From Hemerocallis citrina (taxonomy: Eukaryota > Streptophyta > Magnoliopsida > Asparagales > Asphodelaceae): a DNA stretch of 64,000 bases. The stretch is taken from NCBI GenBank assembly GCA_017893485.1, contig CM030360.1, positions 7,558,870-7,622,869 of the forward strand, read 5' to 3'. Below the pieces are notes generated by a model. That model saw only the letters and a list, made by a program, of their open reading frames with translations. It had not been told where the DNA came from and searched no databases. Position numbers and translations under genes: made by a program. Numbering within the stretch: the first letter of the stretch is position 1; every line of letters begins with the position of its first letter. Shown here in pieces: positions 35,740 to 48,370 of this stretch.

Positions 35740-36150
35740 ATTTATGTTCTGAGTTATGTAATTATACACCCATTAAATTGTTGTATTAAGAAAGTTGAAC
35801 CTTTACTACCTCATGTCAAAATAGTATGGTTTTGTTTCAGTTTTCACAGGAATATGCAGCACTTTTCCCCCAAACAAAAACCATCATATTCGTGCATAAT
35901 CTAATAAATTACCGCATAATTTTCTTTTTACTATTAAGCATTAATGAACAATCAATTATCTTTCAAAAAGTTCCTTTTTGTATTATTATGTTTCTTTATA
36001 AATTTTGGTTCTTTTTCCCTCTTGCACATAATACAACGAATGCTATAAAAAAAAATCTTCCAGATCAAGTGCTTTTCATTTAAGTGTTCAGCTATTTCTC
36101 AAATATTCTTTAGTTCGCACACTGTACTTGGTCTTTTAAAGATTCGACGT
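35740..36150. repeat. Dispersed ~400-bp repeat within the Helitron, copy 2
   Basis: Counterpart of 26715-27130, in the large first intron of the RPA-like gene. Confidence 0.8.
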
Positions 36151-37557
36151 TCAAAACACACCATACTTTCAATCCATATGCAACTTAACTTACATTCATC
36201 TCCAAACATTAAGCAGGTGCAAAGCTTAAAGGCGAAGAGAACTCGCCAACTCTCAGACATGGAAGAAAACGTGCAAAGAAAAAGGAAAAACTTAAAAAAT
36301 CTAAGCACCCCAAACTTGACAAACTAGAGATCACACCTCTCAACAAAATGTCTCCACAAGTATCCACCTACAACGTCAAAGTCAAGGTTATGCGGCTCTG
36401 GTATGGACCACTCTACAAAAAATCCTCAAATTCTTTGACATTTGTAGCTCGTGATGAACAGGTATTTTCTATCCTTTAAACAATCATTCACATTTCGGTA
36501 AAAATACAACTGTCTTCATTACCCCTCCATTAAAAACATACTTACAGCATCCACAGCACCTTTTTCCAGCAATATTATTTACTACCTTTTGTTTAACTTT
36601 GCATGCAACAAAAGGGGGATGATCTGGAAGTCATTGTTGACGACTCTGACGCAGAAAAGTGGAAGGATATCTTTGAAGAAGATAGAGTTTACCTTATATC
36701 AAACGTGGACTGCATTATTGCACCAAAATTAGTTAAAATAGTTCGTGCAAGATGGCAGCTACAGCTCACAAAAGAATCAGCGGTTTATGAACGGTTAGCA
36801 GTTGAAGTACCTTCATCATTCCCTTACAAATTTGCAAAGCTGGGTAGTATCCCAGAACTTGGTGAGAAACCGCAATATCTGATAGGTAATCATCATACCT
36901 TTGTTTCTTCCCAAAGTACCAACTCAGTTAACTAATCTTTCTAGAAAATTTAACATTCTCTATGTAGATGTTATCGGTTATGTTCGAGAAGTTAAACCGT
37001 TCAGATTTGTACTAGTCTTCGGAAATCAAGTTAGGGTTGTCGATTTCTACATGATTGATGAGACATCGTACGATAATCCATTTGAAGTAACAATCTAGCC
37101 TTCGTTACTCCAAAAACATGAAGATGTTTTCTTGCATGGTGATGGCAAACCATTCTTCTTGGTTGCACTATCGTTAAAGATAAGACAGTTCAAAAGTAAG
37201 TCTCGCATTTACACAAAATTGTCTATAATTCATCGTTGCCTTTCTTTACATTTAACCTAGTGCACTTCTTAATTTCTCTGCATTCTGAATATCGAACACT
37301 GCTTCTTGCAGAATCATTCAACTTGGAAACAACAAACTTCACTCAATTTATATTCAATGTTGATGCAATACCTCCAGCCCAAGAATTAATGCACTGGTAA
37401 TTGACCCTTCCCTGACCATCTAACAAAATTTGTATGCAAGCTAAAATTCATATGCACACCTCCCACACACTTTGTAGGTTAATAAAACAACTGCAATGCT
37501 GACCAATACACTTACATATACTTTTCCCCAACCACACCTAAGTTGACATACACACTT

Positions 37558-37559
<2 letters not shown>

Positions 37560-37601
<42 letters not shown>
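37560..37601. repeat. (TA)n microsatellite
   Basis: About 42 bp of TA repeats in an RPA-gene intron, just upstream of the exon at 37620. Confidence 0.95.
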
Positions 37602-37603
<2 letters not shown>

Positions 37604-37934
37604 CTCTTTATCCAAAAAGGGTAATGGTTGAGCTTCCAAAGAAACGGGTTTCGCACTCTGGTAACATCTCTTCGGGCCAATCTGAAGTCAATCGTGTGAC
37701 AATTAATGCACTCATAAAGGCAATAATGAATCCTCCACAACAAGACAAGGTACCAATTAGTGGTCACCATATTGCACAGCATATTTATCTACTATAACTA
37801 ATGCGCACTATACCTTCTACTCATTCCTCCAGGCTATGACATTTGATGTGCACGCAAGAATTATTTACATATCCACCGAAAAACCATGCTTCTCTGCATG
37901 CAGAAAATGTAGCAAGGGCGTACAACTTGCAGAT

Positions 37935-38202
37935 TGTTAATACTGATTTGGGGAAATTAGGGTTAGGGTTAATCTCTAGCCGCTTAAGATATTATACCCT
38001 GCTTATCAGTATTGGAATATCACAGAGCACTATCTCTAGACCAGCTTATAAAGAGATTAGACTGGGTTTAGGGTACTGGGCTTTTAGCCCACTCAACCCG
38101 TTCCAATAATTAATACATAACACGTGTAAACCCGTGTTGCCCCATAGAATAATATACACAATATTATCCTATTATATAGAGAATATACATATACTTCCAA
38201 CA
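37935..38202 (-). repeat. Copia element LTR (3' by element orientation)
   Basis: 268 bp. It differs from the other LTR at about two positions (for example AATCTCTAG versus AATGTCTAG, and TACCCTGC versus TACTCTGC). Confidence 0.92.
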
Positions 38203-41200
38203 ATCTCCTCCTATATTCTCAATATATTAGGCTAAGCAATGTTATAATATTGGATCACAAAAATTCAAACATTATTGAATCATGAAGAACATGGATCATA
38301 GACTAAATCAATTATAACTTGAATAGTTCAAATATGACTAAACCAAAATAATCAAATAGTTCAAAGACCATATCAAAACAGAATAGTTCACAATGACTAA
38401 ACCAACAAGAGAGACATGTCATAGTTTCAAAATCAACCAAAGCAAATAAACTTCAAGAACAAAATATGAGTTTTAAGCTCATGAACACAAGAGTCTTAAA
38501 CTCAACAGAAGTCTTATCACGCAAGTGACAAATTTATTCTTTAAATAAATAAACCAAAACTTTATCCTTGCAAGTTGCTTTATGTTTACTCCTCCATTTT
38601 GAGCAAATCATTATTTTGAAATCTATGTTGACAGATTCAACTCCTCCATCTTCTTTGCTAGCTTATTGAAAACAAGAATATCAAGAGACACATCTCTAAG
38701 AATTCTAGCAAATTTCATAAAGTATCTAGTTCTACTAAAGAACTTAGTACAATTCAACGATAGCTTAGCAAATTGTAACGCAAGCATCACAATCAAGTTT
38801 TTTTAACAAAATAAAGAACAAGAACTATTATAGTTTCTGCACAAGAACTATACTATGTTTCATATTGGAATGATAGAACTGTCAAATCAATTATGGTTAA
38901 TTCTAATCATCAAAATTGGAATGAAACATGAATCCATAAAAGAGTTATATCATCAAAATTGGAATGATATAACAACAATTCTAAACATCGGAAACACATC
39001 GACAAGTTTTCATACTTTCTTTTGGAATAATGAGATGATTCTAAGTAAATTATGAAAATATATAGCTTCATCAAAATTGGAATGAAATTATATATTAACA
39101 GAATTTACATGGAACTTTTCAAATTATCTAAAGCATGTCAACTGCCTAAAATTGATGCTTTAGTTTGAACTTCTCTATGGCTCCAATTGGATTCTAAATC
39201 TCAAAACAACTTGGATGTTAAAGCTTTTGACTCAATAGCTTTTAACTCCATTTTTCCCATAGTTTTGATAATTAGATCACTTTCAAGTCTCTTAGCAAGA
39301 GCATTAGCCATTCTTGTCACAATTGCACTTTATCAATGAGAAAGTTCAACTAGGCTTCTTTCAGCTTTAATATACTCCTCTTACTATTATAGAGTGAGTT
39401 ATGAGCTACAGTGCATTATAGCTTGATAGTCGCATAACAGAATTAGAGAATTTACATTAAACTTCTCAAATGGATGATTAGCAATAAGTCATTCAATCCA
39501 CTCAGCCTCTTCCCCTGCAGAGGATAACACATAGAGGTCTGATTTCTTGGATGAGAACGCAACGCTTGTTTGCCTATTAATCTCCATAATTTTCTGCTCC
39601 TCCTAGTGTGAACACATATCCACTAGTTGTCGACTTTTACTAAACTTTGAGTAGCACAAAGCAAACTCTTGAGTACCACTCAGGTATCTCATTAGCCTGT
39701 TAAGGACATTCAAATGTGTGTGGGATTATTAGTGAGTCTGCAGATCATACCTACCTCAAAGGCTATGCCTTTTCAACATGTCTCATAGTTGCACCATCAT
39801 TAGGTATCAACCTTTTTATCATAATCATAAGGTGTTTCAAAACACACTTTCAATCACTATATCCCCACCTTTGAAACACATTATTGATTTATCGAGTTTG
39901 ACTAAGGGTTATCCCTTGCCAACCAAAACTCACCCTTATACATAATATGGTGACCACAATACTTAGGTGTTTCAAGCTAAATTTATTTGGATAGCACAAT
40001 TTAACTCCATTTATAATAGAGATGTCACTTCCAATCAACAAGCATGTCAATAAAACCAAGTAAATAATAGCCATTATATTTGACACACCACAGAGTTAAA
40101 GGCACTGATCTGAATTATTGGATTCATATACTAGGCTCTTTGAGAAATTTGTCAAATTATTTATACGATAGCTATATTACATGTTTCAAAGCATACAATG
40201 ATTTTACTAAATTGTAAATCTTGTTCACTAAACATATTAGTCCAAAACTTTTCAGTACAAAACTGTTCAGTACAAAATATCAAGTACAAAACTTTTAAAT
40301 ATCTTTTATGAATGATAAAATTTTTAATAGATGTAAGGGTAAAAGAATACTTATTGTAGCAATATGACAAACATGTGAGTAGACATCAAATAAATCTACC
40401 CCATTTTTTCCAGTCAATCTGTTAGCTACTAAAAAGCATTAAAATTGCTACTGAACAATCAAAATTAAGTTTCTTCTACAAAACCCCACTTATATACTAT
40501 AGTTTTAGCCCCTTTTGGCAGATCAACTAAATTGAAGTATTATTGTATGACACAAAATCATCTCATTGTCTACTAAAGACTATTCTTAGTTCATTTGTCA
40601 TTCAGGTTTTAAGTGTCAGTAAGGCTGGTTCTTGATTCCAACTGTGAATCATTGAACGTGTCTGTAGGACTAGATTATTCATACATTTATCTTTGATAAA
40701 CACATCTTCAAAGAATTTTGCAAGTCTAGATTCTTCTAACATAAATTAGATAGATCCAACATCTGTCCACAGAACTGCATTTTGCACTTTCTAAACACCC
40801 ACAAATATTTGTTGTAGGTCCTACTTTAGGCCTTTTAGAGTCATGTACTCTAACAGATGTATCACAACACAAAATTTCCATTTTAACAAAATTATTTGTG
40901 TTTTTATACTGTTAATCTACAAGGTGTAAGTGACTTAGAGTATGGTAACAAATTAGAAATATGATTGATAATTTAACATCACTCATAATTACTCAAAGTC
41001 AAACTAATAGTCAATAACATAGAATTCAACATTTCACTAAGTGTTTGATTCTAACTTTATCAATACTGTTTGACAATGGTAAATATAATGCACTAGAGAT
41101 TATGCCAAATGCAAATTACTCTAAAATTATTAAACATATTCACCACCTCCATCAACACTGAACCCTTGATTTTTAGCATTCAACTATAATTTTTAATTCA

Positions 41201-42940
41201 TTAAGAATAATAAGTGCTTCATTCTCCATATATATGACAGACTTATAATCATCTACAAAAGCGATTAAATACTTCTGACCAACAATTGTCTCATCTAGTG
41301 ACAAAGCTGCTAAGATCGCAAATATCAGAATATATTGACTCAAGAAGTTGTGTGCTCCTAGAGACCATACTAAATGATTTTATAGTGATCATAATCTGAG
41401 CACAACTTTCATATTTGTCATATTTAATGGAGTGTCATTTAGCAGTTATGAGTTTTAACAAGAATAAACAATTTAATATATAGTTCATAGTGATTCTAAA
41501 TTTCAAAACAACTTGAATGTTAAAGCTTTTTACTCAATAGCTTTTAACTCCATTTTCCCCACAGTTTTGATAATTAGATCATATTTCCTCACAGACAATT
41601 GAATATCTAGTTCTCAAAACCTAGCCAATTATGCTATGATCAAGAACACAATTAGAACTATTATTATTAATTGTCCCATTTGTTAAACTCAGCTTATACA
41701 TGCGATTGACAATATATGCACATTATAAGAGTTAATACAAAATTACTCTATTACATTTTACAAAGTTGTTTGCTTTCTCTAGTGATTCTAACAATGTCCA
41801 TGTGCTCAAACAAATTGAGCTATATTTTCTTTATTCGTTCTTCATCATCTTCGAAACACTAAGCGAGATAATGACTCATATTTTATAATTAAATTTTGCA
41901 CACACAGTACAATGAACGATAAAGAACGAAACATAAATAATGGAGTCATATTCTGCATAACAGAGTGCTCCTATCTAAGTTACGAACATTTGTTATAAAT
42001 CTTACACAAAAATTTTAATTATTAGAGAAGCAAATATATAATCTCACACAAACTGCAAACAATGGATTTGTTAAAATATCTATACACATAGTATGATAAA
42101 AACACTTATAACAACCCTAAACATGCTAGTTTTCCAAAGCGAGAATAACTATGATCTAAAACTCTCAATCATATGGTCAAACGCACAAAACGTTAACACA
42201 TTCATCACATGAAAAAATACTAAGAAAATTAGAGTAGATCATACCGACACTTCAAGTTAGAAGTGTTTTCCAAATTCGATGGAGAAGCCTGCGCAGTGCA
42301 GACTTATTCAACCGTGATGCATATCCATCATCTCCAACACATACAATTTGTAAGTAACTTTGAAGTTCCTACATCATCAAATTGTTAAAATTAGCCAATT
42401 AAACAAATTATTAGCACTATTTTATTCTAACAATAATTTAATTGGAGATACAAATTTACAGTCAAGACATAGTTTAACTTATCAAAAATAGATATTTGAT
42501 TTTAGCACATAGCCAAGACATCTATTCAACTTGTATTAAATTAAATAAATGATTAATACAGTCTTGAACTAAATCACTTAGCATCATAGTATATCTATAA
42601 TTCAAAACATAAACTTAAAACGAGTGTTTTGAACTTCCGGCACATAATAAAATATTTAGCAAATGACATTAATGAGGTATACGAAATTAAAGAACTTATC
42701 TTCAATTTTGATCTAATCCAGTCCATTCACATTTGGATCTAGTTCAAGCAATATCGCCATAACCTGCACTGTTACCAAAATTATTATCCACATCTTGATT
42801 CCTTTTGGCTGAACCTGGATATGATCAAACAGTCCAAACGCCAAACAGCAAATCTCCAACCAATAGAGCAGCTGTTGGACTGGATGTGAATTTGGATCTG
42901 ATCAAACAAATTGAACTCCAAGCACCAAAATAACATCCAA
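38203..42940 (-). other. Interior of the copia element, mostly non-coding by decay
   Basis: AT-rich sequence. Apart from the RNase H remnant near 39.2-39.8 kb, I see no conserved protein. A ~95-bp block near 39190-39290 is repeated near 41495-41590 (sharing GTTAAAGCTTTT and TCAATAGCTTTTAACTCCA), suggesting an internal duplication. Confidence 0.6.
39190..39760 (-). pseudogene. Decayed copia reverse transcriptase / RNase H remnant
   Basis: The minus strand reads RYLSGTQEFALCYSKFSKSR, then INRQTSVAFSSKKSDLYVLS and SAGEEAEWIE. This corresponds to the copia reverse transcriptase end and RNase H region (the Y-L-x-G-T, TSVA-SS and E-A-E segments). Stops and shifts are frequent. The usual CDADWAG segment is not readable. 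No gag or integrase core was recognised elsewhere in the element. Confidence 0.7.
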
Positions 42941-43014
42941 TCAAAAAATTGGATCTTTTGGATCTGAACCTGATCCCCTCAACAGATGTCGATGGAGGAG
43001 GAAATCACTGGCAG

Positions 43015-43215
43015 TGGCGATTGACGTCGGTGCCCAACGGCGTCGCCCAGAGGTGGCGGTCAGCGGCGGCGCCCAGCGATGGCGTCCAGCGGCGGAGTCC
43101 ACCGACCTCGCCTAGCGATGGCGCCCAGCGGCTGAGTCCAGCGACGTCGCCTAGTGATGGAGCCCAGCGATGGCTCCCAGCGATGGCGCCTCACGACGGT
43201 GCTCAGGACAGCGGC
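43015..43215. repeat. GC-rich ~18-bp minisatellite in the copia leader
   Basis: Repeats of CAGCGATGGCGCCCAGCGG-type words in an otherwise AT-rich element, lying where the 5' leader of the minus-strand element would be. The ORFs that cross it on both strands are repeat artefacts. Confidence 0.75.
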
Positions 43216-43330
43216 GCGTGACGGCGGAGAACGCGACTGCAGCGCTCGCGACGACGAACGGCGGGGTGAGATTCCGACGAACCCTCTCTCTCCCAATCTC
43301 AGTATTTTTATTTGTCTAATATCTTAAGAT

Positions 43331-43598
43331 TGTTAATACTGATTTGGGGAAATTAGGGTTAGGGTTAATGTCTAGCCGCTTAAGATATTATACTCTGCTT
43401 ATCAGTATTGGAATATCACAGAGCACTATCTCTAGACCAGCTTATAAAGAGATTAGACTGGGTTTAGGGTACTGGGCTTTTAGCCCACTCAACCCGTTCC
43501 AATAATTAATACATAACACGTGTAAACCCGTGTTGCCCCATAGAATAATATACACAATATTATCCTATTATATAGAGAATATACATATACTTCCAACA
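43331..43598 (-). repeat. Copia element LTR (5' by element orientation)
   Basis: 268 bp, near-identical to 37935-38202. It is followed on the plus strand by the CAGAT duplication and the second half of the RPA zinc-ribbon exon. Confidence 0.92.
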
Positions 43599-45038
43599 CA
43601 GATGACATGGAGTATGCCTGCCCAAGCTGCCCCCACTCTGGTCATGATGCCGATCTCAAGTATGTTACATGAATCACCTAATGTTTTTTTCAACAAATCG
43701 TCTGCCTTATATTTTTTTTCATTCTTACATCTGAAAAATTCACCAGTTTCAGTGAGTTCATTTCTTCATCGCTATTGTTGTCATTTCATCTGTAGGTTTA
43801 AAGTCTCATGTACAATAGCTGATGAAACGGATGAGACACAAATTTGCTTATTTGATCGACAAACTCAGTTAGTCCTTCGTCTACCAGTACAACAACTTCT
43901 TGACATGTACCAAACAGTATGTCTTTCAACTTAAATTTTCAACTTTCTACACTACATACTACAGGCTAGGCAGCACAATTTGCTATTTTAATTTTTGTCC
44001 ATCAAAATGATTTGTTAGGATGATTCTGTTATTTGAAAGACAACACTTCATGCACGTTCTTACTATTCCATATGTACACTACAAGAATCATTACCAAATT
44101 TTGACTACATTCTCATTGCAAATAGAATCGATCCAAATTAGATGTTTTTTTACATATATTTAAATCGCAAACAAAGTAACCACAGGTAAACACATTCACA
44201 AAATTGTGCTTGAGCTTAAGAACAGGAAAATGTGCACAAAGTATGCTAATCACTTAAGAACAGGAAAATGCCCTTTCCTTCCAAAGCTGACCTTTTTGTT
44301 AACTACTACATGGTAAGAAATGTACTTGAGCTTCACTAGGAAAACCTTTGAACAAAAACTAAAAAAAGGGCCATAATCTGGTTCGTTAAAGTGTATTAGA
44401 ATTTTGGGTTATGCTTGGCCCAGAAACCATCCAACATTTTGAACTATTTTTGGAAACATTAAAATTAATATTCTTGATAATGTGATTGTATCCTCATTTC
44501 CTAAGATTTACAGATTTGTTATGCCTTGTATTTGAACCCATGTAATGTCCTGCCCCTGTCACTGCATTTGCTCTTCAAAACACTCTAACAAAACAATTAG
44601 CAAGGATTTTGTGGTTGCAAGGACTGAAATCAATTTACCACATAATTTACTGCACACAAGAATTAAATAATAACCATATACTAACCCAACATGACCACTG
44701 TTGGTTTCTCCTTTGAATAGAAAAATGAGACCAGTGCTTTCAGAAATCATCTACATGAATGTACGAACAACTGGTACACATTCAGGGTCCGGATAACAAG
44801 AATTAATCACAAATTTATCCGATCTGGTGGATACACTGTCAGCGATATTAAAAACAGCATCAAGCCTTACGAACAGCCCCTTGCTCTTGCTGATAAAGCT
44901 CTAACTGTGATGCTCCTCACATCTTCTTCGACTGCACAAGCAAACACAACGTCTGAAACAGAATCAGAGTCCAGCTCAGACGGCAACGACAGTGACAATG
45001 TGGGTGAAGATCAGCATAGAGAAAATCTCAAAAACTGA

Positions 45039-46162
45039 ATCTCCAAAGAAAGGAACTGTACCACACAATATAATAATTCCCTATGCTTGTCATCATGGTA
45101 CAAGACTCATAATAATGTACATATTCTATTTTGTGTTCGCTAAAGTTGTACTTACCATCGAGGTACAAAACTCAGGAAAAACGCAGAAACTCAGCAGTGA
45201 TGTGTATATTCTATCTTTTGTTTACTAATGCAAATGTTCTAGCATGTAATATGCTTGATATTAAACTCAACAGTGTTCTTCATTTGTTTGAAGAATTTCT
45301 TATATATACTTGCTATGAGTCTTGACTTTATTGAATTTGATTCTTTTTAATATGTTGTTATTTATTGTGAATTTCATACACTCAGAAAAAATGATTTGAG
45401 GATAAATTGTTAAAGGAAAAGAGGCAAATCTGTATGCATAATTGTATCACGAATTGCAACAAAACCTCTTTGATAGTATACCGCTCCTTTACTGATACAG
45501 TTTATTTTCTTTGTAATGTTTTTTTTTTTGTGTGTGGAGAATATACCTTTCTGATGTTAATTAATAATTAGCATAGTTCAATCTTGGTTTTCTAATTATG
45601 TTATGAAACATCAATAATCTATGATATTCAATTGCTGATATGAAGTGATGATTTGCGCCAAGTTCTCATGCGAACTCTTCTATTTGTGTTTATTTGATTT
45701 CTGCATAGTTTTTTTTTATATCTCCAGTTATATGCTGAGGAATATATTATGTATACATTGGATTTTTGGGATTATGAGATTTATTTTTGTCGACTTAAGA
45801 TTCCACTTCTGCATGAAGGATCAGTAGTAAGAGCATCTGTAGTCGTTTGTGTGCAATTCAGTTTGGGCTGTTCATACACTTTTTTTGGGGTGAAATTTGC
45901 CATAGAAACACTTTTTCAGTTGTGAAATTTTGGTTTGTGAAATTTTGGTTTTCCTCCTCATCTCTGATACTGTACAATGACATTTGAACATAAATTGGTA
46001 ATTTTATATGCTTATTTTTCTGATGAATGAGTTCGATTGGTCAAAAATGGAGATGCCAGATATACTAAGTAAATGTAGAACAGTAGAAGTAGTATGAGGA
46101 TGTTCAAACAGCCTTTGAATTGCTGGTAAAGTTTAATGTTAGATTATGGTTCAATGTCCGCG
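45039..46162 (+). other. Helitron 3' region
   Basis: About 1.1 kb after the RPA stop, AT-rich. GAGCATCTGTAGTCGTTTG at 45831 resembles the PIF-like terminus at 9606. No gene seen. Confidence 0.5.
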
Positions 46163-46190
46163 CCCACGCACGCGTGGGGTCTCTTGCTAG
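46163..46190 (+). other. Helitron 3' terminus hairpin and CTAG
   Basis: Stem CCCACGC / GCGTGGG with a 2-nt loop, then GTCTCTTGCTAG. The next base is T. This is the signature used to place the 3' end of the 26.7-kb element. Confidence 0.88.
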
Positions 46191-46565
46191 TTTTCTTAAT
46201 ACGCATAGGGTTTGATTTAATACATCTCCTACTCTGATATTCTAGTATTTTACCTTTTCCGATGTCTAGCTGTCTAGCTGGTAGTACTGAAGCATTTATA
46301 AAATAAATGTTTTTCATTTTTTGAGATAGAATGATATTCTTATTAAGGATTTGACCAATATAATGAAATTTTCCTAAAATTTTAAGATAATGTGTTTGTG
46401 ATGCTGAATATAATTGGATTATTCTTGAGCATTGTTGCCTTTTAAAGATTATTCAAATAAATGAAATCCAAAATGTTGAATATAATAGTTCAAGAATAAT
46501 CCTAGTCAATGAACTCTGGTCAATGAAATCCTGCTAATTTCAATTGTAATTCAAAATGCAGTTAT

Positions 46566-46760
46566 GTGGTTCTGATACAAAAGATCTTGAAAACTGCAAA
46601 AAATGAATTATATGAAGATTTCACAGTGGATGATGTTGACCTCACTTTTGAGAACTATGAAGAACTGTTTGGTGGAACACATGATCAATCAGGGCAGCTT
46701 TTTGATGATGCTGGAATTGATAGCTTCTTTGACATGAAGAAAATTTCTGGTAACAATTTG
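46566..46760 (+). pseudogene. CONSTANS-like (COL9/10-type) gene fragment
   Basis: It reads ELYEDFTVDDVDLTFENYEE, then LFGGTHDQSGQLFDDAGIDS and FFDMKKISGNN. This matches the acidic middle region of COL9/COL10-type B-box/CCT proteins. Upstream, LCGSDTKDLENCK lies one frame away, separated by an A-run near 46598-46603 (one base too many). A G-run at 46770-46779 follows the fragment. No B-box or CCT domain is nearby, so this is a captured, frameshifted exon. Confidence 0.62.
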
Positions 46761-46779
46761 AATTGCCGAGGGGGGGGGG

Positions 46780-47954
46780 GTTGTTCTTGGAGAGGTATAA
46801 CATATTGAAATCCTTATATATATAGATATATAAATATATAATATCTTTGCTTCATTAGTGTACTTTTCTGAATGACTTGGGGTGTCAACATGTAGTCCGG
46901 ATGAATATCAACTTTGTGCAATCCTGGCCCTCTTTCTGTAGTATTATTGTGTGTGGTCTGTCTTTAGCTAAGTTTCTTTCTTCAGAAGTCACGACTGTAC
47001 ATAGTATGCAAGAGAAGAATAGCAAGCTCAGATCATTATACATTGTACTGCTTTAATTCTGACATGCAATCTAAAGGCTATGAAATAGTGGAAATGGAAA
47101 TATTGAGTAATTCATGATTTTGCAGCAATCAGAGTAAACAAAGATCACTTTGGCTTTCTATTTTTTTTGTTGGTTTGAGTTTTTTACTTCACAGTAGTTC
47201 AATTTTATAACCATTTTTAGAACAAAATTTGTATTCACATATTTTCATGTAGTTTGGAAAATATGCAACGATATCAAAACAAGTTTTTATCCCAAAATCT
47301 GGGGTCAGCTACAGAATACTTTTTCTCCAGTTTGCTCTGTCAGGTTAACATCCAACATATTCTTGTTAATCTGTTCAGTGCAAGTATTTAAAGCTTATCT
47401 CTATCAATTTTTTCTACTACATGCATTATACATATTATATACTTCTACATGCATGCTCATGGTAATTAGGGGACATTTGCTTTGATCTAATACCATTAAC
47501 ATCTTTTGCAGCCATCTCATGTTGTTTCATACCGTAGGAAGACAGTCTCCATAAACCACAACTTATTTTCCTATTTTGGTGGATTTTCCGTCATGTACAG
47601 GATTGACAAACATTTTGTTGAGTACTTGCTCTTATACGCTTTTTTCCAAAAATGTTTGCAGGGGCTCGAGTCGCCATTCCTCCATTACCGCAGTTCTTCC
47701 GAAATACTGTCTTTTTCAATAATGCCATACTATCATGGTGAAAAAGGTTAAGAGTCAGATTTAAACCAATGCAAAATAGACAGGTAAGTACATACTGTAT
47801 TCATTTTTATAAGAGTTGTATATATTTGAAATAAATTTTCATTTACCTCTTTTATTCTGTTGATTTTCATTTTGTGATTAGATATGAAAATCAAAATCCA
47901 CAATTCAGTGATATACATGTCTTAAGTACTAGTTAAGAAATATAAATAGCAAAA
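46780..47954. other. Interval without clear genes
   Basis: AT-rich, intron-like. An exon-like stretch at 47512-47600 (SHVVSYRRKTVSINHNLF) sits after a TTTTGCAG acceptor-like site and could belong to the captured COL-like gene, but I do not recognise it. Confidence 0.4.
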
Positions 47955-48166
47955 ACTTTATATTTGATATCCGAATTCGTATCCATTATCCGGTAGACCG
48001 TATCCGATTCGCATCAGTATCCGAAAATTGCGGATACGGATATGATTTTTATTTTCCAACTCATATCCGTATGCGTATCCGAATCCGTCTTTGGAATGCG
48101 GATACGGATATTGGTATAGCCAATATCCGATTCGTATCCGATCCGAAAGCATCCCTTGTTCCATAT
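47955..48166 (-). mobile_element. GGATAC-rich transposon end, right
   Basis: In inverse it reads AGGGATGCTTTCGGATCGG followed by many GGATAC/GTATCC words, mirroring the segment at 17172-17396. Together the two may bound one gene-fragment-carrying element. The flanking 8-mers do not match. Confidence 0.5.
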
Positions 48167-48289
48167 CATAGGTTCGATGCATACAATCAATTTCGTTTAA
48201 ACAAAGTGGTGAATTCTATAGATCATGTGTCGGTATGATAATCACTGATATGATACAATAGTTGCACGATTTATTATAATGATACACTG

Positions 48290-48370
48290 ATACACTGATT
48301 CACTGATTCATGGATTCACGAGTTCACGGGTTCACGAGTTCACAGGGTTCACGAGTTCACGAGTTCACGA
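48290..48370. repeat. Short GTTCACGAGT-type tandem repeat
   Basis: About eight degenerate copies of GATTCACNGAT grading into GTTCACGAGT, inside the giant LTR. Confidence 0.75.

Larger units (their letters stand above)
37935..43598 (-). mobile_element. Copia-like LTR retrotransposon inserted in the Helitron RPA gene
   Basis: Two direct 268-bp LTRs (37935-38202 and 43331-43598), each TGTTAATACTG to CTTCCAACA, flanked by the 5-bp duplication CAGAT (37930-37934 and 43599-43603). A purine-rich tract (AGGAGGAGAT in inverse) abuts the 37.9-kb LTR, so the element reads on the minus strand. The interior encodes only a decayed copia polymerase. The 43331 side lacks a standard TGGTATCAGAGC primer site. 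The LTRs differ at about two positions, which implies a recent insertion despite the ruined coding region. Confidence 0.93.
34530..45038 (+). pseudogene. Helitron RPA1-like single-stranded DNA-binding protein, split by a copia element
   Basis: Related to the RPA 70-kDa subunit often encoded by plant Helitrons; it probably binds single-stranded DNA during rolling-circle transposition. Exons: 34530-34761, 36217-36461, 36615-36885, 36968-37195, 37312-37396, 37620-37749, 37833-37934 joined to 43604-43659, 43796-43916, and a last exon about 44750-45038 (TGA). Key parts: the basic RKRAKKKEKLKKSKHPK; OB folds with VKVKVMRLWYGPLYKKS and YLISNVDCIIAPKLVKIVRA; then a zinc ribbon CFSACRKCSKGVQLADDMEY followed by ACPSCPHSGHDADLK. 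The tail is Ser/Asp-rich. A 5.66-kb copia element sits inside the zinc-ribbon exon. A TAG at 37096-37098 (probably TGG, Trp) adds a second break. The last intron's acceptor is uncertain. Confidence 0.83.

Noticed and set aside
42949..43296. GC-rich ORFs of 90 and 78 residues on opposite strands
   Set aside because: They translate an 18-bp minisatellite in the leader of the copia element.
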